This document shows positions 55,308-64,000 of a stretch of DNA of 64,000 bases, piece by piece (position 1 is the first letter of the stretch; every line of letters starts with the position of its first letter). The DNA is taken from the NCBI RefSeq assembly GCF_021497965.1, contig NZ_CP046525.1, positions 310,001 to 374,000 on the forward strand, in the 5' to 3' direction. This DNA comes from Streptococcus infantis (GTDB lineage: Bacteria > Bacillota > Bacilli > Lactobacillales > Streptococcaceae). A program made the translations under genes and the position numbers. The notes below the pieces were generated by a model. The model saw nothing but the letters and a program-made list of their open reading frames with translations. It searched no databases and was not told the DNA's origin.

Positions 55308-56690
55308 CTAGTTGACGGGTACAATATCCCCATTTTCATTTCTGGTTACCAAGACATATTTACCATCTACTTCGATGTAAAAGTTTTTATTTGCAGTTTG
55401 TTCTGAATTGGTTGATTGTTCAGGTTTAGTGGTTTCTTCTGCAGGAGTAGTCACTTCTTGAGTTGTAGATTCTTGTACAGGAGTTGTTACTTCTGGATTA
55501 GTAGATTCTACTGAGTTAGCGGGTTGTTCAGGGCTAACAGTCTCAACTGGGTTAGCAACTTGCTCAGGACTTGCAGTTTGGACCGGAGTAAATGCTTGGT
55601 TTGGATCAGCTGGTTGTACTGGGGGAACGGTTTGATTTGGGCTAACAGGTTGAGCTTGTTGGGTGAGTTGGCCACCGAGAGTTTGACCGAGATTCATACC
55701 CATAAACATGTTCATACCATTGCCATTACCTTCGTTATTGGCTGCCGCAATGAGAGCTTCGTTACGAGCACGACGTTCTTCAATTTCGATGGTATTGTAT
55801 TTCATAGCAACGAGTTCGCTGTCAAGTTTACGAACAAGTTCCAAGCTTTCTTGGTCGTAACTCAAGTCTTCAAGAAGGATATTGGTTGCTTCAATACCGT
55901 AAAGACCAGTCCATACCTTGTTAACTTCTTGTTTAGCGATTTCATTAAAAGTATCTTGATTAGCATTTAGGCTATAGATATCAACTCGGTACTCATTAGT
56001 AAATTTGGAAATTGCGATAGCAATTTTAGGAGAGATATTTTGTCGAAGAGTTCCTTGAGCAATATCTTGGAGTGTAAATGGTTTATGTTCTTCAATTTGT
56101 TGACTGATCGAGCTAACGTAGAAAAGGACTGGATCAGAAATCTTGATATCAAACAAACCATAGAAACGGATGTTGAGCAATTGTTGGTAACGTTCACTGA
56201 AGTATTCTACAGCGTTTTGGGTACCAAATTTATTACCCGCAATCGGTTGGATACGGACAAAGATGATTTCTTGTTGAGTTACGACTTGACCAGCGAATGA
56301 GAAGCGGTGCTTGAAGTTTTCCCAAGTGCCCTTAATTCCGCCTTTTTCTAGAAGCCAAGCGTTGTCGCCAGAGCGCCATTCATGGCTACCAGCTTCTAAA
56401 ACATCACCAAGGAAAGTACCGTTATTTACAAGGATAGCAACATACCCTTGTGGCACAATTACGACAGAGCCATCTGTTAAAAGTCCTGTATGTTGATTAC
56501 TTTGTCTAGAAACTCCGTCAGGGTCTTTTGTAAGAAGAGTTCCCTTAACAGCTAATGCATCTGATGATACGTGGTCTGGAAGCACAACGGCTTCCTTAAA
56601 TTTACTGTCATTAAGACTATTAATTCCAGCAGATTTGGCAACATCAACAACTCCCTTAATTTGCTCTTTGGCCATACGAATAAATCCCAT
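55308..56690 (-). CDS. SPFH-domain protein (YdjI-like) with a long low-complexity tail
   Basis: A 460-residue protein. Residues about 1-325 form an SPFH domain of the virion-core/YdjI type (VPQGYVAILVNNGTFLGDVLEAG region, then RFYGLFDIKISDPVLFYVS and ANNEGNGNGMNMFMGMNLG). Residues about 335-435 are a Pro/Gln/Thr/Glu/Val/Asn-rich linker with imperfect repeats (SPEQVANPVET, SPEQPANSVES). A final beta-strand tail reads NFYIEVDGKYVLVTRN. In Bacillus YdjI works with the YdjG/YdjH zinc-ribbon/TIM44-like membrane proteins and PspA at the membrane; the next gene upstream here is the TIM44-like partner. No PspA gene is present. The long linker is unusual. Confidence 0.8.
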   Translation of the reverse strand: MGFIRMAKEQIKGVVDVAKSAGINSLNDSKFKEAVVLPDHVSSDALAVKGTLLTKDPDGVSRQSNQHTGLLTDGSVVIVPQGYVAILVNNGTFLGDVLEAGSHEWRSGDNAWLLEKGGIKGTWENFKHRFSFAGQVVTQQEIIFVRIQPIAGNKFGTQNAVEYFSERYQQLLNIRFYGLFDIKISDPVLFYVSSISQQIEEHKPFTLQDIAQGTLRQNISPKIAIAISKFTNEYRVDIYSLNANQDTFNEIAKQEVNKVWTGLYGIEATNILLEDLSYDQESLELVRKLDSELVAMKYNTIEIEERRARNEALIAAANNEGNGNGMNMFMGMNLGQTLGGQLTQQAQPVSPNQTVPPVQPADPNQAFTPVQTASPEQVANPVETVSPEQPANSVESTNPEVTTPVQESTTQEVTTPAEETTKPEQSTNSEQTANKNFYIEVDGKYVLVTRNENGDIVPVN

Positions 56691-56699
56691 AATTTCCTC

Positions 56700-57695
56700 C
56701 TAATTATATAATTCGTCTTCATCCACAACGTCATAGGTGTCAAGAACCCATTGGTTTGGACTACGGGTGATATCAGATCCGCAATAGTCACATTTGCTGA
56801 TTGCTGATATTTTCAGTGGAGCGCCACAGTTTGGACAGCGGTCGCTAACGGCTTCATCTTGAACAGAACTTTCAGTTTGACTGCCATGTTTACGGATGAA
56901 GTTCATTTGATAAACTGTAAATAGATCTTTTTGAGGGTCTCCCTCAATAACCTTACGAGTCTTGTCTTCGATGACATAATCTCTCAAGGTAGATGATAAG
57001 ATAACAACTAAAGTATCGTTTCCATCTGGATTACTATTGAAATCTTTGATTCTAACATTTTCAACACAAACTCGTTCTAAGACATTGGTTGTTTGGGATT
57101 GGATATGTTCTTCTAGTTGAGAACTGTGTTGAGAATAGAGACTGGCGCTTTCAAGAGAACGCACCAAGTTCCAATCTTTCTTAGTCCAGGCTGCCTGTAA
57201 CTGGATGTAGACTTCTTTAACCCATGAAGTGAAAGCAGAGGCATCAAAGTTTGGATCGTAATATCTGAGTCGGTCGATAGCTTGGTTATTATTTTCAACT
57301 CTACGATGGCTAATTGGCTCTGGTTCGTAGCTAGTAGTATGTCTTCTATACGGTGTTTCAGATGGAGTGTTCTGATCGTTAAGGTACTTGATGAGCATGA
57401 AGAGTAGGAAAGCCCCGACACCAAACATGATAAGAATAGTCATCCCGGTACCTAAAGATCCACCTGAACTTGAGTAACTACCGCCAGAACGATAGCTGCT
57501 TCTAGAAGAAGAGCTACCACTTGAACGACTAGAACTACTACTTCGTGAACTACTGCGGCTAGAACTACTACTTCGTGAACTGCTGCGGCTAGAACTACCA
57601 CTTCGAGAATGTCCAACACCCGCATCGATTGATTGAAGAGGTGTCACAAAGAGAAGAAGCAAGAAAGTAGCGATAATAGTATATAACTTTTTCAT
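56700..57695 (-). CDS. TIM44-like membrane protein with Ser/Arg-rich region and zinc ribbon
   Basis: A 331-residue protein with an N-terminal signal-like segment (KKLYTIIATFLLLLFVTPLQ, about 2-22), a striking Ser/Arg repeat region (about 29-75), a membrane segment (about 84-103), a TIM44-like domain (about 140-265, DPNFDASAFTSWVKEVYIQLQAAW region) and a C-terminal zinc ribbon (CPNC and CDYC, about 284-302). The zinc ribbon with the adjacent SPFH gene recalls the Bacillus YdjG/YdjH-YdjI set. The Ser/Arg stretch is encoded by tandem 30-bp repeats. The SPFH gene follows 9 bases later, so the two are one unit. Confidence 0.8.
   Translation of the reverse strand: MKKLYTIIATFLLLLFVTPLQSIDAGVGHSRSGSSSRSSSRSSSSSRSSSRSSSSSRSSGSSSSRSSYRSGGSYSSSGGSLGTGMTILIMFGVGAFLLFMLIKYLNDQNTPSETPYRRHTTSYEPEPISHRRVENNNQAIDRLRYYDPNFDASAFTSWVKEVYIQLQAAWTKKDWNLVRSLESASLYSQHSSQLEEHIQSQTTNVLERVCVENVRIKDFNSNPDGNDTLVVILSSTLRDYVIEDKTRKVIEGDPQKDLFTVYQMNFIRKHGSQTESSVQDEAVSDRCPNCGAPLKISAISKCDYCGSDITRSPNQWVLDTYDVVDEDELYN
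57531..57606. repeat. 30-bp tandem repeat encoding the Ser/Arg region
   Basis: Two complete 30-bp units (57531-57560 and 57561-57590, one mismatch) and a partial third, read on the minus strand as ten-residue Ser/Arg units within residues about 30-55 of the TIM44-like protein. In-frame unit length means copy number could vary without loss of frame. Confidence 0.85.
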
Positions 57696-57745
57696 ATGTC
57701 TCCTAACTATGTGAGTACAAAAATAGTTTTTGCTAAATTTTATGT

Positions 57746-58138
57746 CTATAAGGAGTTTTGGAGTTTTATTGTTTTATTTTCAATAAACCACCCTATAATC
57801 CAACCAAATACGAGTAAATAATTCTCGATAGCACCAATCGCATTAACAGGAGAATGATATTCAATAAAATTTAACAAATGATTTGTTCCTATTCCTATAC
57901 CACCAATAATAAGGGCAAGAAGGGCAATTCTCAGGTAAAACCAATCGTACTTAATATTAACGGCAAGAATAATAATTAAGACAGCTAGATTCCAAATTCC
58001 AATTTCTCTTTGCCATCCTGCAGAAATACCGTAACCAGAATGCTCTCCCATATAGGATGGGAGAAAGATTTGTAGAATAGAAGCACCCAACATTGCGATA
58101 ATAACTAAAATAAATAGTACTCGTAAAAATTTGTTCAT
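57746..58138 (-). CDS. small four-helix membrane protein of unknown function
   Basis: A 130-residue protein with four hydrophobic segments (about 5-25, 43-62, 66-88, 100-120) and a short charged tail. I do not recognise a family. It lies on the same strand, 50 bases upstream of the TIM44-like gene, and 52 bases downstream of gatB, so it may be part of the SPFH/TIM44 module or read through from gatCAB. AAGGAG precedes the ATG. Confidence 0.6.
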   Translation of the reverse strand: MNKFLRVLFILVIIAMLGASILQIFLPSYMGEHSGYGISAGWQREIGIWNLAVLIIILAVNIKYDWFYLRIALLALIIGGIGIGTNHLLNFIEYHSPVNAIGAIENYLLVFGWIIGWFIENKTIKLQNSL

Positions 58139-58190
58139 TTATTCTCCTTATTCTATTTTTTTGTAGAAAAGGCTATTAACGAAAGTATAT

Positions 58191-59636
58191 TTACTCGTTC
58201 TCTTTCAACTTAGCCAATTCTTGGGCAAGTAGTTTAAGAGCAACTTGTGGATTTGCTTGGCCCTTGGTCGCTTTCATGAGGAATCCTGTGAAGGCCTTGT
58301 CAGCGTTACGTTTTCCTGACTTGAAGTCGGCAACAGCAACTTCGTTATCAGCAAAGACTTGATGGATGATTGGAATCAAGATATCTGGATCTGAAATTTG
58401 AACTAAACCGGCTTTTTCAACGTATTCACGAGCACTGCCACCATTTTTAGCAAGGTGGACAAAGACTTTCTTGGCAATCTTAGATGAAATAGTGCCGTCT
58501 TCGATGATAGCGATCATTTCTACCAAGTTTTCTGGAGTTAACTCGATTTGTTCCAGTGTCTTACCTTCAGCGTTCAAGAACTGAGCGACTTCACCTTGGA
58601 GCCAGTTAGAGACTTGCTTAGCGTCACCGCCAAGGGCAACAGCTTTCTCAAAGAAGTCAGAAGTGACTTTGTTGGCAGTCAACTGACTAGCATCGTAGTC
58701 TGATAGGCCAAGGTCAGATACGTAGCGAGCACGGCGTTCTTTTGGAAACTCTGGCAACTCAGTGCGCATTTCCTCAATCCACTCATCTGAGATTTCAAAG
58801 AGTGGTAGGTCTGGTTCTGGGAAGTAGCGGTAGTCTGCAGCACCTTCTTTAACACGCATGAGGATGGTTGCTTTGTTCGCTTCATCGTAACGACGTGTTT
58901 CTTGGCGAATTTGACCACCAGAGCGAAGAATTTCAGCCTGACGTTGCACTTCGTATTCAAGACCCTTGCGGACATTTGAGAAGGAGTTGAGGTTTTTCAA
59001 CTCAGTCTTGGTACCGAATTTCTCTTGACCATAAGGACGAAGGGAGATGTTGGCATCCACACGCATAGAACCTTCTTCCATCTTAACGTCGGAAATACCA
59101 GCATATTGGATCACTTCCTTGAGGGCTGTTAGATAAGCGTAAGCTTCTTCAGGAGAACGCATGTCAGCTTCAGATACAATCTCAATCAATGGCACTCCTT
59201 GACGGTTGAGGTCGACATAAGAGAAACCATCTGTTCCGTGAGTGTTCTTACCGGCATCTTCTTCCAAGTGGGCACGTTCGATACCGATTTTCTTAGTTGT
59301 ACCGTCCTCAAGTTCTACTTCAATCCAACCGTTGTAACCGATTGGCTCATCAAATTGAGAAATTTGATAGGCTTTAGGATTATCTGGATAGAAGTAGTTC
59401 TTACGGTCAAAGTGCATCTTTTTGTGGATGTCCATGTTGAGGGCAAGAGCGGCCTTGATACCGGCATCGACAACGCCTTTATTGAGAACTGGTAGTACTC
59501 CAGGAAAAGACCAGTCAATCACGTTTGTATTGGCATTTTGGTCATTTCCAAAGTGGGCAGAAGTAGGTGAGAAGATTTTTGAATTGGTGTTGAGCTCTAC
59601 GTGGACTTCAAGTCCAATGACTGTTTCAAAGTTCAT
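58191..59636 (-). CDS. gatB: aspartyl/glutamyl-tRNA amidotransferase subunit B
   Basis: Kinase/tRNA-binding subunit that activates mischarged Glu-tRNA-Gln or Asp-tRNA-Asn for amidation. The 481-residue protein has the GatB core ([47 protein letters not shown]) and the C-terminal YqeY-like tail ([13 protein letters not shown]). It overlaps gatA by one base. The presence of gatCAB implies that glutaminyl-tRNA is made by transamidation, as usual for streptococci. Confidence 0.97.
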   Translation of the reverse strand: MNFETVIGLEVHVELNTNSKIFSPTSAHFGNDQNANTNVIDWSFPGVLPVLNKGVVDAGIKAALALNMDIHKKMHFDRKNYFYPDNPKAYQISQFDEPIGYNGWIEVELEDGTTKKIGIERAHLEEDAGKNTHGTDGFSYVDLNRQGVPLIEIVSEADMRSPEEAYAYLTALKEVIQYAGISDVKMEEGSMRVDANISLRPYGQEKFGTKTELKNLNSFSNVRKGLEYEVQRQAEILRSGGQIRQETRRYDEANKATILMRVKEGAADYRYFPEPDLPLFEISDEWIEEMRTELPEFPKERRARYVSDLGLSDYDASQLTANKVTSDFFEKAVALGGDAKQVSNWLQGEVAQFLNAEGKTLEQIELTPENLVEMIAIIEDGTISSKIAKKVFVHLAKNGGSAREYVEKAGLVQISDPDILIPIIHQVFADNEVAVADFKSGKRNADKAFTGFLMKATKGQANPQVALKLLAQELAKLKENE

Positions 59637-61102
59637 TAGTTATCACCTCCAAAAATCACGGGTTGTTGTTTGTGGTAGTCTGTTGTTGCTTCAAAAGCAG
59701 CAGCAGCTTGGTAAATGGTCTCTTCAGAGTATTTTGGACCAATCAATTGCAAACCTACTGGTAGACCTTGAGCAAATCCTGCAGGAATTGAAATCCCTGG
59801 GAGACCTGCCAAGTTGACTGGAATGGTCAAGAGGTCCGCCAAGTACATGGCAACTGGATCGTGGTTGAGCGAATCCAAGTCAAAGGCCACACTTGGAGCT
59901 GTTGGACCAAGGATGAGGTCATAATCTGCAAATACTTTTTCGAAATCTTGGATAATAAGGGTACGAACTTGACCAGCTTTCTTGTAGTAGGCATCGTAGT
60001 AACCTGATGAAAGACTGAAAGTACCAAGCATGATACGACGTTTGACCTCATCACCAAATCCTTGGCTACGAGTGTTAACGTAAATCTCATCCAAGTTCTT
60101 AGCATCTTCAGCACGGAAACCATAGCGGATACCGTCAAATCGTTGCAAGTTTGATGAAGCTTCAGATGAAGCAATGATGTAGTAAACTGCAACACCGTAT
60201 TTAGAGTGTGGAAGGCTAACTTCTTCTACAACTGCACCTAGTTTTTCAAAGTGTTTGGCTGCGTTGAGGATGGTTTCTTTAACTTCTGGATCAATCCCTT
60301 CACCAAGGTATTCCTTAGGAAGGGCAATCTTCATTCCCTTGATGTCTTGGCCGATTTTTGAAGTAAAGTCAGCAATGCGGACAGGAGCAGAAGTAGAGTC
60401 TTTGGCATCTTCGCTAGCAATCGCATTGAGCAATAGGGCGTTTTCCTTAACGGTTGGAGCAAAAGGACCAATCTGGTCTAGCGAGCTACCAAAGGCAATC
60501 AGACCAAAACGTGAAACTGTTCCGTAGGTTGGTTTGAGACCAACGATCCCGTTAAAGGCAGCCGGTTGGCGGATAGAACCACCAGTATCAGACCCAAGTG
60601 ACAAGCGGACTTGTCCAGAAGCTACAGCAGCAGCTGAACCACTTGATGATCCACCAGGAACCTTGCTGTGGTCCCAAGCATTTTTAGTTGCACCGTAGTA
60701 TGATGTTTCACCAGAACCACCCATGGCAAACTCGTCCATATTAGTTTTTCCGACAACAATCATGCCCTTAGATTTTGCATTGGCAACTGCTGTTGCATCA
60801 AAGATTGGCTCGTAGTTATAAAGCATTTTTGACGCTGCAGTTGTCAGAATGCCGTCTGTAGAGATATTATCCTTAACAGCTAGTGGAATTCCTGAAAGGA
60901 CATTGTCCGCATCGATTCCAGCTTCGTCAATAGCTTTAGCTTGAGCAAGGGCTTGGTCTTCAGCAATCGTAACGAAGGCATTGATTGCCTTTTCACGCGC
61001 TTTGATATCTTCAAGAGTCGCTTGGGTTAGTTCCGTTGCTGAAATTTCCTTAGAGACAAGGAGGTTGTGCAACTCTTCAATCGTTTTATTGTTAAAAGTC
61101 AT
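59636..61102 (-). CDS. gatA: aspartyl/glutamyl-tRNA amidotransferase subunit A
   Basis: Amidase subunit releasing ammonia from glutamine. The 488-residue amidase-signature protein has the Ser-cisSer-Lys triad: Lys in AVKDNIST, and serines in [14 protein letters not shown] and [14 protein letters not shown]. One-base overlaps with gatC and gatB show tight coupling of the three genes. Confidence 0.97.
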   Translation of the reverse strand: MTFNNKTIEELHNLLVSKEISATELTQATLEDIKAREKAINAFVTIAEDQALAQAKAIDEAGIDADNVLSGIPLAVKDNISTDGILTTAASKMLYNYEPIFDATAVANAKSKGMIVVGKTNMDEFAMGGSGETSYYGATKNAWDHSKVPGGSSSGSAAAVASGQVRLSLGSDTGGSIRQPAAFNGIVGLKPTYGTVSRFGLIAFGSSLDQIGPFAPTVKENALLLNAIASEDAKDSTSAPVRIADFTSKIGQDIKGMKIALPKEYLGEGIDPEVKETILNAAKHFEKLGAVVEEVSLPHSKYGVAVYYIIASSEASSNLQRFDGIRYGFRAEDAKNLDEIYVNTRSQGFGDEVKRRIMLGTFSLSSGYYDAYYKKAGQVRTLIIQDFEKVFADYDLILGPTAPSVAFDLDSLNHDPVAMYLADLLTIPVNLAGLPGISIPAGFAQGLPVGLQLIGPKYSEETIYQAAAAFEATTDYHKQQPVIFGGDN

Positions 61103-61404
61103 TAGGCATCTCCTCCGTCATCTAGGATAGCTGGTACCTTGATATAGTAGTTTTCTTTTTCAGGTACATTTTTAAACAAGCGGTCACGGTCAGTCCCTTT
61201 TTCAGCAACATCCGGTCGCAATACTGTCTTACAATCAGCCATGGTAGTCGTTGGTTCAACACCAGTTGTATCAACTTCACTGAGCAACTCAACCATATCA
61301 ACAATTTTAGACAAGGTTGTCGCAAACTCAGCTGTTTCATTTTCAGTGAATTTTAATTTAGAAAGATTGGCAACGTGAGTCACCTCTTCTTGCGTAATTT
61401 TCAT
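61102..61404 (-). CDS. gatC: aspartyl/glutamyl-tRNA amidotransferase subunit C
   Basis: A 100-residue helical clamp that holds GatA and GatB together. Landmarks are [14 protein letters not shown] at the N-terminus and the C-terminal VPAILDDGG. First gene of gatCAB; AAAGGAT-type ribosome site upstream. Confidence 0.95.
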   Translation of the reverse strand: MKITQEEVTHVANLSKLKFTENETAEFATTLSKIVDMVELLSEVDTTGVEPTTTMADCKTVLRPDVAEKGTDRDRLFKNVPEKENYYIKVPAILDDGGDA

Positions 61405-61441
61405 CTTTTATCCTTTCGTGAAATGATGATTCTTTATCTGT

Positions 61442-61453
61442 TCTATTTTACCA
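61442..61453 (-). promoter_or_regulatory. extended -10 of gatCAB
   Basis: On the minus strand, TGGTAAAAT (61453-61445), about 40 bases before gatC; no clear -35 box. Confidence 0.55.
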
Positions 61454-61498
61454 TATTTTCCTATAAATAAGGCAAGTCAAACTGAAAAGAAATAGAAA

Positions 61499-61527
61499 TT
61501 GAAAAATACTTTTTAATTCGATATAAT
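61499..61527 (+). promoter_or_regulatory. promoter of the YwaF-like pair
   Basis: TTGAAA at 61499-61504 and TATAAT at 61522-61527 with a 17-base spacer, about 90 bases before the first gene. Confidence 0.8.
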
Positions 61528-61616
61528 TGAGGAAACTAGAAGAAAGAACAACAGTCGTACTTAGTTGGTAAAAAGAATGTATCATTAATCCAACTAGAAC
61601 ACGTTAAGGATGGCAC

Positions 61617-62291
61617 ATGAAGCTTTGGGAGTTACTTTTTACCAGTAAAAAGACAGTCCCTCCTCATTTGGGAGCATTCTACTTTTTACTACCTACTTCT
61701 TTGGTAATCATAGCTTTTTTATCGATTCGCTATGCAAGCTCTAAACGTTACCGAGAATTTTGGTATTGGGGACAATTGATTCAGTTGCTCATTATCAACG
61801 CTTGGTATATTGCTGCACGCCTGCCCCTATCTGAAGCTCTCCCTTTTTACCATAGTCGCATGGCTATGTGGATTATTCTTTTTGCCCCTAATAAGACCTT
61901 TTTCAAGCAATATTTTGCCTTAGTGGGAGTTTTTGGTTCTATCATGGCCTTGGTTTATCCAGTCTTTTATCCTTTTCCCTTCCCTCATGTTTCGTCTGTG
62001 AACAATGTTTTCGGACATTGGGCCCTCTTGGCTAACTGCTTGATTTATCTTGTTAGATATTATAAAGTTGAAAAAGGGGATACTTGGAAAATATGCCAGA
62101 TGACTTTTGGGATCAATGCCATTATCTTTCTAGCCAACCTCTTGACAGGAGGAAATTATGGCTTTATGAGTAAACCCCCTGTGATTGGGGATCATGGCGC
62201 TTTGGTTAACTATCTCATAGTGACCAGTATGATGACAGGAGTTGTCATACTCATCAATCAACTTGTTAAATACAAACATAAGAAAAGTTAA
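61617..62291 (+). CDS. YwaF-like (TIGR02206) integral membrane protein, first copy
   Basis: A 224-residue protein with six or seven hydrophobic segments. The family landmark is the aromatic/His loop LPFYHSRMAMW after the third segment, and GGNYGFMSKPP before the last. The TIGR02206/YwaF family has no known activity. A paralogue of the same design follows 34 bases later, probably in the same operon. Confidence 0.78.
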   Translation: MKLWELLFTSKKTVPPHLGAFYFLLPTSLVIIAFLSIRYASSKRYREFWYWGQLIQLLIINAWYIAARLPLSEALPFYHSRMAMWIILFAPNKTFFKQYFALVGVFGSIMALVYPVFYPFPFPHVSSVNNVFGHWALLANCLIYLVRYYKVEKGDTWKICQMTFGINAIIFLANLLTGGNYGFMSKPPVIGDHGALVNYLIVTSMMTGVVILINQLVKYKHKKS

Positions 62292-62325
62292 TGTACAACT
62301 GAATTCGTTGCCTTAAGGAGATTTT

Positions 62326-63018
62326 ATGCATCATTTTATTACAAGAACCCAAACAACACCACCTCCCATTTCCATTTTTTGGTATGGAGTCATGATAGGC
62401 CTTCTTGCTTTGTCTATTTATGCTTCTCTTACTTACTACAAAAATTCAAAATTTGTTCGATTGTTTAAGTGGATTCAAATAGCGCAACTGCTAGCTCTTT
62501 ATACTTGGTATATTGGTTTTGGCATTCCATTTTCAAATAGTCTGCCTCTTTACCATTGTCGCTTGGCCATGTTTGCGGTTGTTTTCTTACCTGACAAATG
62601 GAAAACCAAGCAGTATTTTGCCCTTATGGGAGCCAGTGGAGCAGTATTTGCCTTGGGCTATCCTGTTTTTGACCCCTATGACTTCCCGCATATTACCAGT
62701 TTTTCTTTTCTCATTGGTCATTATGCACTTTTGGTTAATTCCTTGGTTTATCTCATGAATCACTATGATAAAACCCTGCTTAAAAAGTATCGTATTATTG
62801 CCTACACTTTTATTCTTAATCTATTTCTAGTTGGAGTCAATCATGTAACGGGTGGGAATTACGGGCTCTTGAATACTACACCGTTTATTCCAGATGCCCC
62901 TATTTGGATCAAGTATCTTTTGGTTTCAATCATTCTTTCTTCAGCCTTGGTGCTCTTTGATATCTTGTTTAAGAAACGCTGGCAAAAGAAAATGGCTTTA
63001 GAATCAGCTCTTTCGTAA
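62326..63018 (+). CDS. YwaF-like (TIGR02206) integral membrane protein, second copy
   Basis: A 230-residue paralogue with the same landmarks: LPLYHCRLAMF, QYFALMGASGAVFALGYPVFDPYDFPH region and TGGNYGLLNTTPF. It differs at the family loop (YHC here, YHS in the first copy), so the pair may have specialised. Ribosome site AAGGAG. A terminator-like hairpin follows. Confidence 0.78.
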   Translation: MHHFITRTQTTPPPISIFWYGVMIGLLALSIYASLTYYKNSKFVRLFKWIQIAQLLALYTWYIGFGIPFSNSLPLYHCRLAMFAVVFLPDKWKTKQYFALMGASGAVFALGYPVFDPYDFPHITSFSFLIGHYALLVNSLVYLMNHYDKTLLKKYRIIAYTFILNLFLVGVNHVTGGNYGLLNTTPFIPDAPIWIKYLLVSIILSSALVLFDILFKKRWQKKMALESALS

Positions 63019-63082
63019 AACCAATGTAAGTTAAAAAAATACAGATTCGATTGTAAAGCATAAATTGAGACATCCATTATTT

Positions 63083-63115
63083 AAAAGCAAGTCTAGTATA
63101 TAGGCCTGCTTTTTC
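63083..63115 (+). terminator. terminator after the YwaF-like pair
   Basis: Imperfect stem AAAAGCA...TGCTTTT with inner GTCT/GGC pairing and T run. Confidence 0.65.
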
Positions 63116-63127
63116 TGATATCAGCAA

Positions 63128-63156
63128 TTGAAAAACTCCCTAAAATCCGATATAAT
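63128..63156 (+). promoter_or_regulatory. prfC promoter
   Basis: TTGAAA at 63128-63133 and TATAAT at 63151-63156 with a 17-base spacer, about 90 bases before prfC. Confidence 0.85.
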
Positions 63157-63247
63157 GGAGTGTTGAAAGGAATTTAAGAGTCCAATGTAACAAAGAGTGA
63201 TTATATATTGAAATCTTTGAAAATAAAAAGAAAAAGAAAGAGAAGTT

Positions 63248-64000
63248 ATGAGTATTCAAGAAGAAATTAAAAAACGCCGTACCTTTGCCATTATCTCCCA
63301 CCCGGACGCGGGGAAAACGACGATTACAGAGCAGTTGCTCTACTTTGGGGGAGAAATTCGAGAAGCTGGTACCGTAAAAGGGAAGAAAACAGGAAACTTT
63401 GCTAAATCCGACTGGATGGATATCGAGAAACAACGTGGGATTTCGGTAACCTCATCTGTCATGCAGTTTGACTACGATGGAAAACGGGTCAATATCCTAG
63501 ATACACCAGGGCACGAGGACTTCTCAGAAGATACTTACCGTACCTTGATGGCGGTAGACGCTGCCGTCATGGTTGTGGACTCAGCCAAGGGTATCGAGGC
63601 CCAAACCAAGAAATTGTTTGAGGTTGTCAAACACCGTGGTATTCCAGTCTTCACTTTTATGAATAAGCTGGACCGTGACGGTCGAGAGCCGCTGGACCTC
63701 TTGCAAGAATTGGAAGAAGTGTTGGGCATTGCAAGTTATCCAATGAACTGGCCAATCGGGATGGGGAAAGCCTTTGAGGGCCTTTACGACCTCTATAATC
63801 AACGCTTGGAACTCTACAAAGGGGATGAACGCTTTGCCAGTCTAGAAGATGGAGACAAACTCTTTGCCAACAACCCATTCTACGAACAAGTGAAAGACGA
63901 CATCGAACTCTTGCAAGAAGCTGGAAATGAATTTTCAGAAGAAGCTATTTTAGCTGGTGGATTAACTCCAGTATTCTTCGGTTCAGCTCTTACTAACTTT
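63248..64000 (+). CDS. prfC: peptide chain release factor 3, 3' end cut by window edge
   Basis: RF3 is a translational GTPase that recycles RF1/RF2 after termination. The frame opens at ATG 63248 ([22 protein letters not shown] ribosome site) and runs without stop to the window end, giving 251 of about 510 residues. G-domain motifs are [22 protein letters not shown] and [11 protein letters not shown]; the last is characteristic of RF3 rather than EF-G. Position after gatCAB matches related streptococci. Confidence 0.96.
   Translation, partial: MSIQEEIKKRRTFAIISHPDAGKTTITEQLLYFGGEIREAGTVKGKKTGNFAKSDWMDIEKQRGISVTSSVMQFDYDGKRVNILDTPGHEDFSEDTYRTLMAVDAAVMVVDSAKGIEAQTKKLFEVVKHRGIPVFTFMNKLDRDGREPLDLLQELEEVLGIASYPMNWPIGMGKAFEGLYDLYNQRLELYKGDERFASLEDGDKLFANNPFYEQVKDDIELLQEAGNEFSEEAILAGGLTPVFFGSALTNF

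Noticed and set aside
55524-55970. 148-codon plus-strand open frame opposite the SPFH gene
   Set aside because: It lies opposite a well-supported gene and its residues mirror the low-complexity linker; no start signal.

Overview
The window is a low-GC chromosomal segment of a Streptococcus, most likely a Mitis-group oral streptococcus close to but distinct from S. pneumoniae. The proteins for RsmH, PBP2X, GlnR, DnaJ, RimP, NusB and the FabM-to-AccA set read as very close relatives of pneumococcal proteins. The order of the blocks does not match the pneumococcal chromosome as I remember it: the dcw, glnRA, hrcA-dnaJ, nusA-infB, groESL and fab/gat blocks are brought together here. I see no tRNA, rRNA, insertion sequence, prophage or CRISPR array; this is core housekeeping DNA with a few accessory genes.

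Layout. (1) 1-4386: end of a cell-division/cell-wall cluster (rsmH, ftsL, pbpX, mraY). (2) 4445-6829: an ArAE-type membrane protein, then glnR-glnA with a GlnR box. (3) 6830-8392: a PadR regulator with two DUF2812 membrane proteins. (4) 8360-13843: heat-shock operon hrcA-grpE-dnaK-dnaJ under two CIRCE operators, with two long gene-free islands of stacked inverted repeats inside it. (5) 13894-18645: two small unknown proteins and a HIT protein on the minus strand; divergently, ecsA-ecsB, ccrZ, trmB. (6) 18683-24421: rimP-nusA-ylxR-ylxQ-infB, a third inverted-repeat island, rbfA. (7) 24548-29419: small poorly known genes (EcsC-like, DUF1858, hemerythrin/PAS DUF438, DUF1912, DUF4651, thioredoxin-like, YtpR, SDR). 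(8) 29427-39643: competence gene ssbB, the four-component sugar sensor levQRST with its PTS levDEFGX, then CIRCE-controlled groESL. (9) 39696-42979, minus strand: serS with a T-box leader, a DUF956 (ManO) gene, lysC. (10) 43123-53767: the complete type II fatty-acid synthesis and acetyl-CoA carboxylase cluster fabM-fabT-fabH-acpP-fabK-fabD-fabG-fabF-accB-fabZ-accC-accD-accA with two FabT-type operators. (11) 53803-61450, minus strand: nusB-asp23-efp, an SPFH/TIM44-like/zinc-ribbon membrane module, a four-helix membrane protein, gatB-gatA-gatC. (12) 61499-64000: two tandem YwaF-like membrane proteins and the 5' part of prfC.

How it works together. Two chaperone operons share HrcA/CIRCE control. 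Nitrogen (GlnR), fatty acids (FabT), fructose/fructan-type sugar (LevQRST) and charged tRNA-Ser (T-box) each control their own operon through sites visible in the sequence. The least understood parts are the SPFH/TIM44-like module, the PadR-DUF2812 unit, the DUF1858-DUF438 pair, and the three inverted-repeat islands that separate genes normally expressed together. In the dnaK-dnaJ case the island leaves dnaJ without a visible ribosome binding site.
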